DNA from: Solea solea
Lineage: Eukaryota > Chordata > Actinopteri > Pleuronectiformes > Soleidae
Length of the DNA: 64,000 bases
Direction: 5' to 3'
Assembly (NCBI RefSeq): GCF_958295425.1
Contig: NC_081140.1
Location: forward strand, 11,245,433-11,309,432
Shown here piece by piece: positions 37,601 through 44,935 of the stretch (the stretch's first letter is position 1; each line of letters opens with the position of its first letter). Below the pieces are notes generated by a model, which did not search any database, had not been told where the DNA came from, and saw only the letters and a program-made list of their open reading frames with translations. Both the position numbers and the translations under genes were made by a program.

Positions 37601-40600
37601 TCACTATATGATTGTCTTGCAATATATTGATTATCACAGAATTGTCATATCGTATCGTGAGGTATCCTGTGATTCCCACCCCTAATGTGTGTGTGTGTGT
37701 GTGTCTTTGAGGTTTTGTGTTTATTTTTGAAGTTTCAGAGGAATGGAGAGTGGTTGTTAAAATAGCAACAAGTGATTGAAATATTCAGAGCCCAGTAGAT
37801 CAGCAATGTCCAGTGGGGAATAAACTAGCAGGGCTGCATTAAAAAAAACTGGCCAAGAAAACACGAATCTGATCCTGCTATGATAAAGACCTCCAGCAAG
37901 AATTGCTGGAATAACTTTCTAATATCTTCTTTCCACTCTCAGTATGGGTGCATTTTTGAGACATAGTCCAGGTTAAATACAAGCCCCACCATCACTTTAA
38001 CTCAATTGCCCCAAACTGGACCACAGTTCTCCCGAATGATCTATGATTTCCTCAGACCTCACAAACAAGGCAACGTTACTGTATGCTGTGTTCTTTCAAC
38101 TACAGTCTTGTAGAGTGATTTTATGAGAGGAGTAAATCTGTAGAACATGCTGTAAATTTCTAGGTCTAAGTTTGAAAACAAACATGATTGAGAGTCAGGA
38201 ATGCACTACAACTGTAAACATTCAAATTAAATGAGACACCGATACACCGATTGTGGATTCTCTGTCTTTGCTTCTAAACTAAATTTGACTTTGGCATATA
38301 TTTGAGTGCACACATAATCACATTATTTTTTTACCTTGGAAATACTGAACAACAAACGATGATGACATTTGCCAGATATAAACTTTATAGTGCCATTTGG
38401 ATGAAAAAGTAAAAAAATATTAAGAAATAAGTTCAACAAGGACAAAGACGGGTTTTGTTTCTGAGGCACCTTTCAGTTTGAGGTAATGCCTTCGATGCCA
38501 ACTGGCAAAAAAAAAGCAGAAAGAGTATCTTTGTGGCCTAACAAGACACAATTATATTTCTCTTTCTTTCATTAGAAAACTTAGAATAATATTTTCAAGA
38601 GGAAAAACCAAAATGCACATAAAAAATAATGTTAACTGATTTGATGTTACGACTTCCTGAAGAAAGATTGTGGTGCTTCTGTCTCTATTTGCCAGCAGTC
38701 TGAGCAACGGCATTTTAATGCTCTTTCCCAGTGGCTGTAACCACAGGGTATCTCTGTTTTCACCCATTGTTTCATGAACTGAAGGTGCTTCCAATTCAAA
38801 CAGACGCTGTATGAAGCAGAATAAAAGATGGATGGGGAGGAGGAGAGGAATATAAATGCACACATTTGTTGACAGCGTCAGTGGGCATAACCAAACATAA
38901 TCTGTCAAAAGAAAGCACACCAGTGACAAGACTAAGCCGACATTCTATATTCAGATCATAAAGTAGAGAAATTAGAGTCAGCTTAAGAAAAATGATTATG
39001 CAGCACACACACAAAGACATGTTTACCTGCACACGACAACACAGCCTTTTCTTCCCGTAATAAGTACCATTTATATACAGTATGAATTACCATCATGGAG
39101 CAGTCGATTAGTAATAGCTGTTATTTACCGTCATTATCGTCCTCATGGGGCTGGTAATCATTACTCTGAATTCACTATAGCTTATGATAGGATAAAGATG
39201 TGGTTTCCTCCTACAACTAATGACTACATCTGTAATTCCTTTCTCCAATTCTGTGAAACAGATGATCCCATTGTTGCAGGTCTGGTAACAGTAAAAGCAT
39301 ACAAGGGTGGCACAAGCCAAACCCACATGTCAGCCATCAACAACTGAATAAATACAAATGACAGCCATGAATCCTAAGAGGAGCTTCTCTGCACGGCTCT
39401 TCCTGCAGCTCCTTTTCTGTTTCCGCTCTACCAGAACCATACACAAACACAAGCATACATTTCCCTGTCTGGGGAGGAAGAGCTGTTTCTGTCTGAGGAA
39501 GAAGAGACGGAACAGAGAGACGAGATTCACTAAGTATGAGAGGCTGAAACTTGTCAAGAAAACTGTTGAACACTTAAACCACATTTATGCAAGAGCCTTT
39601 AGTTAAAGTTAAGTTTGCACATCACGGAAACAACACAATTTATGTGTCACTTTGCCCTAATAGCACCAACAAGTATTGATGTTTGGTAGGACAAAGTTTA
39701 AGGACTCTACTCGGTTTATTCTGCTTTTCCATTAGGGAAAGTTCCTGGTACCTGGTGCTTTTTTGGTACCTACTCTGGCGAGGTTCCAAGTGAGCTGAGC
39801 CAATAATAAAATGTGAATGAGCGTGACATCCAACACGAGAATCAATCCGAACAATGCCAAACTGTACATCAGTTAAAAAGACTTCAAAATTCTGAAAACA
39901 TGTGTTAATCTCCAACATTTGGCAAGGAATATAGTGACTGTGTCAGGAGGAGTCTGCACTCTGGAAGTACAGAACTAATCTTTTCTATGAACTGATTCTA
40001 ATGATTCAGTACAGCTTTGTGCAGCCGTGCTATGACGACCACGTTGGGGAGGTACTATAGAAACGTAAAACTACGTGCCTGATACCAAACCAAGCAGAGT
40101 AGAGTCGAGCCGTACCGAGTAGTTCTACAACTATAATGTGTCAACTGAGATTAAAGAAACATGTTGAATGGAAATACTGACTTCACTGATAACAATGGTG
40201 CAGGCAGTATATTCATGAAATACATTTTCATTTGTGAACCACAGACTCTGTTTATGTTTTATGGTCTATTGTGCCTGGTAACACAGCTAGTAGCACTTCA
40301 ACACAATGGATGCCAGCAGAGCTAACAGAGAGCAGCAAGATACTCAGTGTGGGACACTTATGAACAGTATGTGTTTGTGTTTGTGCATGAACACGCTGGG
40401 TTGTGTTTGCTCAGTGTCTTATTTCCGAACATCTGTAGTATTACAAACATCACCACCTTTTATATACATGTCTCTGCACATGTATAACACCATCCCATCA
40501 CTTTCTATTCATTGTCATACAGTGTGACTTATAGTGCGTTTGCAGGAGCGTGCCCTACCTCCCAGCACACTGAGTGTTATGGCCTCTGTGTGCTCGGCCA

Positions 40601-43072
40601 ACAGATCAGCCTTGGCGATGGCAGCCAGGGAGAGATAACTCGACATGTTCCTGCTCAGCTCCCTGTTGCCTCTCTGCAGGAACCGCACTGCTACCGGGAC
40701 GGCCAGCATCATGACTGAAGGACAACTGTAGTTCTGGGGGACACAAGCGGAGATACATGAAGATGGTTGGGGGGACGGCAGCAGTAAAGAAAGTCAAGAC
40801 TGACTGAAAACTGGAATTTTATGGTTCTTAGGACCCTCATGCTGCATTTCCAGTATTGCTCCACATTATTACCAGAGGGAAATTGTTGGAACACATGTTT
40901 ACTGGCATGGGTTATTTTTGCAAAGTGAGCAAAATAGAGTTACTGACTAAATTGCACAACAGGATACTCAGAAACTGAATGGTACTGGCAGAAGCAGAAA
41001 TCCTATCCTTTCTTTCTTTCCCTGAGTTTGTTAAACAAAATATGTAAAGGAAGTTTGTTTTGACTTTTTTCCTGTGATACAGTGAGTAGCAGTAAGATTA
41101 AAGCGTTAAGGTTTACGTTGGTTAGGTTACTTTGTGATGTAAATGCACAGAGGAGTGAAGGAGTGATGCTGACACTGTCATAGTTTAAATGAAGCAGGAG
41201 GGAAGGGGTTTGAAATGCTCTAGCACCCCCAACTGGAGAAATGAGCACAAAGTGTGTTTCACTGCTTTAAAAAAAGATTTTGCTTTTAAGCAACTTGACA
41301 GTAATCACATAAAGAAGCTTAGAAAAATTAGGTTTTCACCTGTTTACCACTGATCTCTCTCTCTTTTCTCTCTGATATTCATGTATCTACTTTCTGTCAC
41401 TAATCTGAATAAGACTCATTTGTAAACAATGCCTTTACTTTAATTTTTGTTTAACATTGTTCTGGTCAGCTGTAGTATTGTATTTTTCTGTATTTTTTAT
41501 TTCTTTTTAGAAATGTCTCTTGCTCTCTGTCATGCCTCTATTCTGCCACACGGCGGCAGTGCAGGCAGCATATTTATATAAAAGTGATCGCCCCCAACAG
41601 TAAAGATAATTCATCAGTATGCAGGTAAAAATCCACTTATTGTTCCCCTTATGTTACATGACTACACACTGTATTAACAGGGACAAGGTGGAGGCTTGTC
41701 ATATTTGCCCCCTACAGCAGATTGAGCTTTCTGTCCTATCTTACAAGTGAAAGTCACAGACGAAGGAGTCATCTCATCATAGGACAGAAATGTGTTTGTA
41801 TCTTAGAGCTGCATCTCTTAAGTATCTCAGTCTGTTGCTGACTTCTCTCCTGCTCTCTGTGGGAGTTTGAGTGGAAAGATATGAAGTGTGTTTGGGGCGT
41901 CTGTCGCTTCAAAATGACATGAAGAGACACAAGAGATCAGAAAAGATAAGAAAGAACAGGTGGGACGTAAGGTAAAAATAGGCTGAATGGAAGCAACAGA
42001 CAAGAGAGAAAGAGGAGAGAGAGAGAGAGAGAGGAGAGAGCTCCTCTGATAATTGTCGAAGGTAGGACAGTAGAGCTAAGAGCTGCTGTCCGACATTTAT
42101 TCTCCCCACAGTGTGTGTGTGTGTGTCATTACAATTGTATTAAGCACATGTCTCTTCCAACAGGAAATAAAGAGACAGCGAGACAGAAAGAGGTCTAAAG
42201 GGAAAGGAGACTGTTCAGATTTGCTTTTGAAGCCCGAAAACAGTGATTACATAAAGTGTAGAATACACGTCAACCTGGTCACCATGCATGTTATAGCTGT
42301 AAAACTCTTTGTAACGTCACCATTATAAAATAAAATACCACAGAGAATAAGTTATGAATCCAAGAAAAAAAAGGTATACTGACAGTATTTGTGCGGAAAT
42401 GTGAAATATTCATATGCATTATGTGTTTGATGCAACAAAACCGAATTACAATCATGCGTTATTCAAAATGTAGGCTACACAGCCAATATGTCGGTCATCA
42501 TATGTGCTGTGTGTGAGGGATATGGTCCAGTGAATACGTATTTAAATCTCTTTCAGTGAATACACAAACTGTGTGTGTGTGTGCGCCTGTGTACCTGCAG
42601 GATACAGCTGGTGATGTCAGAGGCTATCTTGGCATGTGGCGTGTCCTCCGTGTTTTCACCTTGTGGGGTGAGGTTATGTTCCAGACACGACTCCCACAGC
42701 CCCACCAGTGCCACACTGTGTCGCTCGATGGAGCTCGTCTCCCTGATCGCCGTGGTGATGCGCGTGATGCAAATCTCCACCACTGCCTGGTCATTGTCAT
42801 TGGTCAAGTAGTCCTGTCAGCCAGCAAGACAGTATCAGAATGCAAAATTAAGGACATGAAGAATTATTATTATGGACACGATTGTTATGACTCATGGATG
42901 AAAGTGACATTTGCTCTGTAATCAGTTTGCTCACCAGTGAGCAGGAGATGGCCTTAATCTGGTCAAGGGCTTGTGACAGACAGTCTTCGATCTCTGTGTC
43001 GTCCAAAGAGAAAAGGTCGCCTGCTCTGGACAGATCTCTCTGGCCCAGCACCTGACTGAAGAGCTGGTGCAT
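5809..43072 (-). CDS. veph1: veph1 (melted homologue), 10 coding exons, 3' end outside window
   Basis: Ventricular zone-expressed PH domain protein 1, vertebrate homologue of Drosophila melted. It is a membrane-associated adaptor reported to modulate insulin/FOXO/TOR and TGF-beta signalling (family knowledge). Joined exons: 43072-42935, 42813-42595, 40733-40559, 20608-20445, 19386-19177, 13341-13121, 11281-11069, 9868-9489, 6434-6295, 5954-5809. All have AG acceptors and GT donors, and phases join without a break to give 2006 nt (about 669 codons). Residues 1 to about 360 are the helical melted-type N-terminal region, with conserved stretches such as [20 protein letters not shown] and [13 protein letters not shown]. 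Residues about 376-560 are low-complexity linker. Residues about 560-669 carry [16 protein letters not shown] and LWEKTQ. The C-terminal PH domain (about 165 residues in mammals) must lie left of base 1, as no trace is seen in 1-5800. ptx3 is nested antisense in intron 3. Confidence 0.95.
6295..6434 (-). CDS. veph1: veph1 coding exon 9
   Basis: Encodes residues 574-620: [21 protein letters not shown], then [20 protein letters not shown] and MLLHLQ. 140 nt, acceptor GTGTCAG, donor GTGGTT. The CVAKL and [10 protein letters not shown] segments match mammalian VEPH1 closely. The next intron is only 340 bp. Confidence 0.93.
6940..7560. repeat. putative DNA-element remnant (TCCGACTAA motif)
   Basis: Several short motifs recur: GTCCGACTAA at about 7393 and 7482, AATTGGACTT, GTGTATACATGCAGGAGTAA and GTAAACACACTGATTGG. 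The pattern is reminiscent of non-autonomous DNA elements in fish. Terminal repeats were not resolved. Confidence 0.35.
9105..9225 (+). repeat. 'CTCATTAGGACC' dispersed family, copy
   Basis: Contains CCTGGAACTAATGAGACAAA and GATTATGGTTAGGCATTGAC. It is the reverse orientation of copies at 26880-27060, 32755-32925 and 44750-44935. Translated, these copies share an LxLMRQNL string, which is a property of the repeat and not evidence of a gene. Confidence 0.55.
9226..9300. repeat. short MITE-like fragment
   Basis: GTTTCCCAATCCTGGAGCCC and ATCAAGCTCTGCAAAAGCCT resemble a common fish non-autonomous element (hAT type, from recall). Fragment only. Confidence 0.35.
9489..9868 (-). CDS. veph1: veph1 coding exon 8
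   Basis: Encodes residues 447-573, 380 nt, the longest exon seen. It starts [20 protein letters not shown], runs through a polar low-complexity linker rich in Asp, Glu, Lys and Pro, and ends with [18 protein letters not shown]. The last motif matches the mammalian KIPVPDQC block. Acceptor CTCTCAG, donor G|GTAATG. Confidence 0.93.
9869..11068. other. veph1 intron 7
   Basis: AT-rich non-coding sequence of 1.2 kb. I see no confident repeat or RNA gene. Confidence 0.7.
11069..11281 (-). CDS. veph1: veph1 coding exon 7
   Basis: Encodes residues 376-446. A poorly conserved Pro/Ser/Gly-rich start ([20 protein letters not shown]) is followed by the conserved [12 protein letters not shown] and [18 protein letters not shown]. 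Acceptor TTACAG, donor AG|GTCAGC, both phase 2. The RRYS and EERS patches are basic and serine-containing; any phosphorylation is not shown by sequence. Confidence 0.92.
11282..13120. other. veph1 intron 6
   Basis: Non-coding. A tRNA-derived repeat remnant lies at about 12860-13000. A pyrimidine-rich stretch around 11580-11900 gives spurious open frames on the plus strand. Confidence 0.7.
12860..13000 (-). repeat. tRNA-derived SINE-like remnant
   Basis: Ends with ATATCAAACCCCTGACCTTC and CAGTTGGAAGACTCTACATA then TTGAACCACTTG. Read on the minus strand this is a degenerate A-box/B-box pair. Related remnants are at 16130-16225, 21535-21660 and 31225-31345. Confidence 0.5.
13121..13341 (-). CDS. 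veph1: veph1 coding exon 6
   Basis: Encodes residues 303-375, beginning [20 protein letters not shown] and containing [20 protein letters not shown], one of the best conserved stretches of the family. Acceptor TTCTCCAG. The donor is taken as AG|GTTGGG because it gives the phase-2 end required to join exon 7. Open frame continues past this donor for about 18 codons, so the exact end is slightly less certain. Confidence 0.9.
14465..14489. repeat. (CA)n microsatellite
   Basis: About twelve CA units in veph1 intron 5. Confidence 0.9.
15650..16110. mobile_element. MITE-like inverted-repeat element, copy 2 (most complete)
   Basis: The ends are inverted relatives: left TATTTCTATCGGCTTTACTC then GCCTCGCCTTGC, and right GCCGAGGCGAGGCGAGGC then AGAGCCGGTGGAAATA. 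Inside are a palindromic AGTACTTGGTACCAGGTACT core and GTACCTGCTCCGGCGAGGTT. About 460 bp, no coding capacity. A target-site duplication was not resolved. Confidence 0.6.
16130..16225 (-). repeat. tRNA-derived SINE-like remnant
   Basis: TCAAACACCCAACCTTCCAC followed by TTGAAAGACGACTTGCTCTC and CCACTGAGACACC. On the minus strand this is a tRNA-like A box and B box. Confidence 0.5.
17930..18075 (+). mobile_element. LINE reverse-transcriptase fragment (L2/Rex1-like)
   Basis: In the frame starting at 18007, [20 protein letters not shown] is read. It matches the conserved LHWLPV..R..FK region near the C terminus of L2/Rex1-clade reverse transcriptases. The upstream CAGTTAGTCCAGAACG also matches (LVQN) but frames are broken. 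A short dead fragment. Confidence 0.65.
18080..18120. repeat. (ATT)n / (GTT)n trinucleotide runs
   Basis: ATT repeated about seven times, then GTT about four times in sequence, in veph1 intron 5. Confidence 0.8.
18150..18370 (-). repeat. unnamed interspersed repeat, copy A
   Basis: Reverse-complement relative of 30930-31105. Shared blocks include CACTTCCTGTGTGCAGCACA and ATAATGTTACTGTTGC. Family not recognised. Confidence 0.5.
19177..19386 (-). CDS. veph1: veph1 coding exon 5
   Basis: Encodes residues 233-302, from [14 protein letters not shown] to HSAVGIISE. It is 210 nt, phase 0 at both ends, with acceptor AATGCAG and donor GTACAA. It aligns with the mammalian segment containing SFLPML and YGAVG. 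This is the least conserved of the N-terminal exons, but motif order and exon length fit. Confidence 0.9.
19387..20444. other. veph1 intron 4
   Basis: 1.06 kb, AT-rich. A short imperfect GT-rich patch lies around 19815-19855. No other feature seen. Confidence 0.7.
20445..20608 (-). CDS. veph1: veph1 coding exon 4
   Basis: Encodes residues 178-232: [20 protein letters not shown], then [20 protein letters not shown] and a short tail. The acceptor TGCCAG leaves GT to complete the Gly codon begun in exon 3. Donor GTGAGT after CCA CTC. 164 nt. Confidence 0.95.
21535..21660 (-). repeat. tRNA-derived SINE-like remnant
   Basis: TTTGGGATCAAACCCTGACC, TTCAAGTTCGAAAATGACCC and ACTGTGCCACTGAAAAG form a degenerate tRNA-like head on the minus strand. 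Confidence 0.5.
23215..23562. mobile_element. MITE-like inverted-repeat element, copy 3
   Basis: Bounded by GAGTAGAGTCGAGTAGTGCT on the left and GAGTAGAGTCGAGTGAAGTA on the right. It contains CAACTGTAGATCAGTTAAAA and CAGTGACTGTGTTAGACAGA, both shared with the other copies. Confidence 0.5.
24568..24870 (+). mobile_element. LINE ORF2 C-terminal fragment
   Basis: Around 24680 one frame reads [18 protein letters not shown] and another, further on, reads [15 protein letters not shown]. Both match the conserved tail of fish non-LTR retrotransposon reverse transcriptases (the RLRWFGHV ... EEDxRDRxxWR region). Stops and frameshifts show it is dead. Confidence 0.7.
26209..26240. repeat. (AT)n microsatellite
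   Basis: Sixteen uninterrupted AT units in veph1 intron 3. Confidence 0.9.
26346..26530 (+). mobile_element. possible LTR fragment
   Basis: Begins TGTCATGCTCCGCC with pyrimidine-rich GC-elevated sequence, like the start of some fish gypsy-type LTRs (from recall). No partner LTR, primer site or coding region. Confidence 0.3.
26880..27060 (-). repeat. 'CTCATTAGGACC' dispersed family, copy
   Basis: GGTTTGCGCAGCTTTTCTTC, CATTGACTTCCCGAACCTTA and GTTCTGCCTCATTAGGACCA. Well aligned with the copies at 32755-32925 and 44750-44935. Confidence 0.6.
27225..27355 (-). repeat. dispersed repeat related to 61080-61300
   Basis: TTTCTTGTGAGGACAGTCGT, ACATAATGCATTTCCTAGCC and AACCCTAACCCAGG. It is the reverse orientation of the block at 61080-61300 (GTCCTCACTACGAATG, ATTATATGTCTATGAG). 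Confidence 0.5.
27394..27414. repeat. (CA)n microsatellite
   Basis: About ten CA units upstream of ptx3. Confidence 0.9.
27980..28002. repeat. (CA)n microsatellite in ptx3 upstream region
   Basis: About eleven CA units, roughly 150 bases before the ptx3 ATG, in promoter or 5' UTR. A (GA)-rich run lies at 27825-27853. Confidence 0.9.
28154..28292 (+). CDS. ptx3: ptx3 coding exon 1
   Basis: Encodes the signal peptide ([20 protein letters not shown]) and a short acidic stretch with [14 protein letters not shown], residues 1-46. It ends after the first base of a Pro codon at C|GTGAGT. The ATG at 28154 follows a CAG-rich leader and is the only one giving a hydrophobic leader in frame with exon 2. 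The acidic Tyr/Asp/Asn-rich stretch resembles the same position in mammalian PTX3. Confidence 0.92.
28154..34949 (+). CDS. ptx3: ptx3, pentraxin-related protein 3 (long pentraxin), 4 coding exons
   Basis: Secreted soluble pattern-recognition protein of innate immunity; in mammals it oligomerises and binds C1q, microbes and matrix proteins (family knowledge). Exons: 28154-28292, 30437-30596, 31523-31995, 34294-34949; together 475 codons plus TAG. Residues 1 to about 22 are a signal peptide. Residues about 47-257 form the N-terminal oligomerisation region, with [20 protein letters not shown] conserved and an Ala tract at 149-156. Residues about 259-475 form the pentraxin domain: Cys at 259, 290, 351, 397, 398 and 451, an NKT glycosylation site at 300, and [10 protein letters not shown] near the end. 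The pentraxin signature is HLCGAWSS (349-356), with Ala where Ser/Thr is usual. Longer than human PTX3 (381 aa), because of the N-terminal region and a Ser/Gly insertion after NGCC. Nested antisense in veph1 intron 3. Confidence 0.96.
28293..30436. other. ptx3 intron 1
   Basis: 2.1 kb AT-rich sequence. No confident repeat or RNA gene seen. Confidence 0.7.
30437..30596 (+). CDS. ptx3: ptx3 coding exon 2
   Basis: Encodes residues 47-99, [20 protein letters not shown] followed by [20 protein letters not shown], one of the most conserved parts of the PTX3 N-terminal region. Acceptor GGTCTGCAG, donor AA|GTAAGT (phase 2). In mammals this segment and the next form a single exon, so this donor marks an additional intron. 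Confidence 0.93.
30855..30889. repeat. perfect 13-bp inverted repeat (hairpin)
   Basis: ACAAATGTCTTGT at 30855-30867 and ACAAGACATTTGT at 30877-30889, separated by 9 nt. Confidence 0.8.
30930..31105 (+). repeat. unnamed interspersed repeat, copy B
   Basis: Inverted relative of 18150-18370. Contains ACATTCCTGTGCTGCACACA followed by GGAAGTGATTCG, and CAACAGCAACATTGTGCTAG. Confidence 0.5.
31225..31345 (-). repeat. tRNA-derived SINE-like remnant
   Basis: GGGATCGAACCCCCGACCTT, CCATTTGGAAGATGACCCAC and TCTACCTCTGATCCATAGC; clearest of the four copies. On the minus strand GGTCGGGGGTTCGATCCC is a good B box. Confidence 0.6.
31523..31995 (+). CDS. ptx3: ptx3 coding exon 3
   Basis: Encodes residues 100-257: [10 protein letters not shown], amphipathic helical segments ([33 protein letters not shown]), an Ala-rich stretch from GCT repeats, and the conserved end [20 protein letters not shown] to YLPAG. 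Acceptor TTTGGTCAG|A completes the Lys codon of exon 2. A second AG (CCCAG, ending 31534) would also keep the frame but lose four residues. Donor G|GTAAAG. Confidence 0.9.
31650..31691 (+). repeat. ptx3: GCT (Ala) trinucleotide repeat in ptx3 exon 3
   Basis: Fourteen codons, twelve of them Ala, ending with eight uninterrupted GCT codons (31668-31691) that encode Ala149-156. Confidence 0.9.
32755..32925 (-). repeat. 'CTCATTAGGACC' dispersed family, copy
   Basis: CACTGCATTGACTTCCATTT, ACCTGTAACCACAAGTCACA and GTTCTGCCTCATTAGGACCA. Confidence 0.6.
33580..33720 (+). mobile_element. LINE reverse-transcriptase active-site fragment
   Basis: In the frame starting at 33607, [17 protein letters not shown] is read. 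It matches the [17 protein letters not shown] motif of non-LTR reverse transcriptases. Only this short piece is left. Confidence 0.55.
34294..34949 (+). CDS. ptx3: ptx3 coding exon 4 (pentraxin domain)
   Basis: A single exon encodes the complete C-terminal pentraxin domain, residues 258-475, ending QFIY then TAG. It starts [18 protein letters not shown], contains [20 protein letters not shown], the signature HLCGAWSS, and [16 protein letters not shown]. An insertion of about 12 Ser/Gly-rich residues follows NGCC relative to mammals. Acceptor GGCACAG. Human PTX3 likewise encodes this domain in one exon. Confidence 0.97.
34950..36230 (+). other. ptx3: ptx3 3' UTR with poly(A) signals
   Basis: AT-rich sequence after the stop codon with no other gene. 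Canonical AATAAA signals occur at 36172-36177 and 36223-36228, giving a 3' UTR of about 1.2 kb. Several ATTTA pentamers are present (for example 35468, 35565, 35598). They are typical of unstable mRNAs of inducible immune genes, but a destabilising role here is only inference. Confidence 0.6.
36843..37684. mobile_element. hAT-like non-autonomous element with nested repeat
   Basis: The ends are inverted relatives: TAGGTGTGGGTC on the left and GATTCCCACCCCTA on the right (right end reads TAGGGGTGGGAATC in reverse). Both are flanked by GT-rich sequence that hides the target duplication. Inside are ATATCGTGATGTATCACTAT and a nested fragment near 37163 (CAGGGGTCTGCGACCTTTAC). About 840 bp, no coding. 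Confidence 0.55.
39735..40132. mobile_element. MITE-like inverted-repeat element, copy 4
   Basis: Left GTTCCTGGTACCTGGTGCTT and GTACCTACTCTGGCGAGGTT; right GTAGAGTCGAGCCGTACCGA. It shares CAAACTGTACATCAGTTAAA and GCAGCCGTGCTATGACG with the other copies. Confidence 0.55.
40559..40733 (-). CDS. veph1: veph1 coding exon 3
   Basis: Encodes residues 120-177, starting [20 protein letters not shown] and containing the [18 protein letters not shown] block that is highly conserved in the family. Acceptor CCCCCAG and donor GTAGGG, ending after the first base of a Gly codon. The following intron, nearly 20 kb long (40558 to 20609), holds the whole ptx3 gene on the other strand. Confidence 0.95.
40734..42594. 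other. veph1 intron 2
   Basis: 1.86 kb non-coding with short GA and GT runs (42007-42036, 42112-42126). A TATA-like ATATTTATATAAAAG near 41570 has no associated open frame. No gene seen. Confidence 0.7.
42595..42813 (-). CDS. veph1: veph1 coding exon 2
   Basis: Encodes residues 47-119, beginning [20 protein letters not shown] and ending at SCILQ. It is 219 nt, phase 0 at both ends, with acceptor CTGACAG and donor GTACAC. Conserved features are [14 protein letters not shown] and [12 protein letters not shown]. The intron separating it from the first coding exon is only 121 bp, in contrast to the kilobase introns elsewhere in the gene. Confidence 0.95.
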
Positions 43073-43079
43073 CCTCGTC
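42935..43079 (-). CDS. veph1: veph1 first coding exon
   Basis: The ATG at 43072-43070 opens [20 protein letters not shown] followed by FSLDD and a TEIED acidic stretch, near-identical to the N terminus of mammalian VEPH1, which fixes the start. It encodes residues 1-46 and ends in phase 0 at a GTGAGC donor. A weak acceptor (AAACCAG) places the exon start at 43079, leaving 7 nt of 5' UTR in this exon. At least one further non-coding exon is therefore upstream. Confidence 0.93.
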
Positions 43080-43482
43080 CTGGTTTAGAACAGACCTTTG
43101 TGGTTCCTGTTGCTTAACTGGAAATTAATAAATCCCCAACATACAGTAATAATCCAGGAAAATGTTGAAGATGCTCCTCATATCTTGGATTTGGGAGACC
43201 ATGTGAAATGTCCCTTCCAAAAAAAAGAGTTGGAAGTAACGCCTTGTATTAAAAATGACATCAAGTTTTAAAAAGTACACTCCTATTGTATAATATAAGG
43301 AGAAAACAATGTATGAACAGCACCATGGGGATCATTTATATTATTTATTTCTCTTCAGTTAAATCCAGCAGCAGGTAGATTGAAGGAGAGTGGGACCATT
43401 TTGACCCAATGTGTTTCTGGGTCTGCCCTGTTACCATGGAGACAAGGCATATTCTGTAGAAGATGCTCTACAGCAGAGTCCT

Positions 43483-43501
43483 AGAGAGAGAGAGGGAGAG
43501 A

Positions 43502-43547
<46 letters not shown>

Positions 43548-43556
43548 GAGAGAGAT
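43483..43556. repeat. (GA)n microsatellite
   Basis: About 74 bp of mostly GA dinucleotides with a few interruptions. It generates a spurious Glu/Arg-rich open frame. Confidence 0.9.
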
Positions 43557-44386
43557 CAGATTAGTTGACTATTCTAAAATAGATTTAACAATTAACAAGT
43601 GTTTTCAGGCCTCAAAATGTCAGAGTGATAGCACACTCACCTATGTCTGTTAATTATAAAGCTTCCTTAGGTTAGGTTAGCATTAATATTGGAAAGAGGG
43701 AAACAACTGCCAGTCCAAGTCGACCTCTATAGGAACGTGTTAAAACAATGAGCTTGAGGTAAATTCTGTTACAAACAATCAAAGCTGAGCTAACTCTGTA
43801 TATCATGTGCAGACATGTGAGGGGTTCTGATCTCCCCATTCTCTCTTTTCAAAACGTTTTCTCTCCTTTAGTTTTCCACGGGTGCAGAATGTGTAAGTTA
43901 ATAAGTCATGTTGTGAACTACATGGGTAATGTGTGACATGTCTGCAATTAGACAATACACATGCACAAATATGCTTGCACTGTATTTACTAATGTGGGTT
44001 TCCAGTTACCAAGGAGTTTTTTTTTTGTAAGTCGTGCAATTAGCTGAAAATAAAACTGGCAGTGTTCACTGTCCACCTTCTAAATTTGGACCCAATATGG
44101 CAAAATAAAAGTTATAATAATGGTTTTTAATATCATTGTAGTATGTATGCAAGTATGCATAGTGTGTTTATATTTTTTTTTATTATCTTCTTCTACTATT
44201 CTACTCCTTTACAGTATTTCATAAGGGTATTTATGAGTAACAGAAAAAAGTAATTATTTAATAAAAATATACATACATGTTACATGAGGATATGGTGTGT
44301 ATAAAATTGATTTAGAGGTGTTGGGTTTCTTATGCACAGTGTTAACCATTACCTGATGCTGTCAACCTCACTTAACCATTAAAGGA

Positions 44387-44737
44387 TGTTCCCTGTTCTC
44401 CTATTTTCCCCCTCCCTTGGTGTGGGCGTGGCCAACTGTCTTCCCCCTTAGCAGCTGTCTTCAATCAATCCTCATCACCTGTAGTATAAGTGCCCGGCTC
44501 ATCTTCTCTACCACTGCCACACCGTCAGTTTCCGCAGCGTGGTAACAGTGTTGGCCAGCTCTCTTGTATTTTCTTTTTATGCTGTGTTGATATTTTGAGA
44601 AGTCTTTAATTTTATAGTGTGCCTCTGCTCAGGTTCACGAACAGACTTCAGTTTGACTTTTCATAATAAATTCCCCTTTAAGACTGCTAATCCAGTCTGA
44701 GGTCATTAAAATTGGGTCACTAAACTGAACCTTAACA
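44387..44737 (+). mobile_element. solo-LTR-like sequence
   Basis: Starts TGTTCCCTG and ends AACCTTAACA. It has a TATA-like AGTATAAGTGCC in the middle and a poly(A) signal (ATAATAAATTCC) near the end, followed by GGTCATTAAAATTGGGTCAC, an order typical of an LTR. No clear 5-bp target duplication and no internal region. Confidence 0.4.
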
Positions 44738-44749
44738 CAGTGAGGAGCA

Positions 44750-44935
44750 GCGGCTTACACACACATATAAACACAGGTTTGTGCAGCTATCCCTGTAAGG
44801 ATATGCACTTACTTCCATTCAAAGTGTTATAACCAATAAATGCCTAAACCTAACCTTAACCTAGCCACAATTCAAATCTTAGCCCTCAGAAATGAACTTC
44901 TGCCTCATTAGGACCAGGTATTAGGACCAGGTACA
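44750..44935 (-). repeat. 'CTCATTAGGACC' dispersed family, copy
   Basis: GGTTTGTGCAGCTATCCCTG, CTAACCTTAACCTAGCC and CTTCTGCCTCATTAGGACCA, with the last few bases duplicated (ATTAGGACCAGGT twice). Confidence 0.6.

Larger units (their letters stand above)
36231..40558. other. veph1 intron 3, part downstream of ptx3
   Basis: Non-coding. A hAT-like element lies at 36843-37684, and a MITE-like copy at 39735-40132. A partial 'CTCATTAGGACC' relative is at about 36765-36830. The rest is AT-rich. Confidence 0.7.

Noticed and set aside
43411..43653. Glu/Arg-repeat open frame
   Set aside because: Produced by the (GA)n microsatellite.
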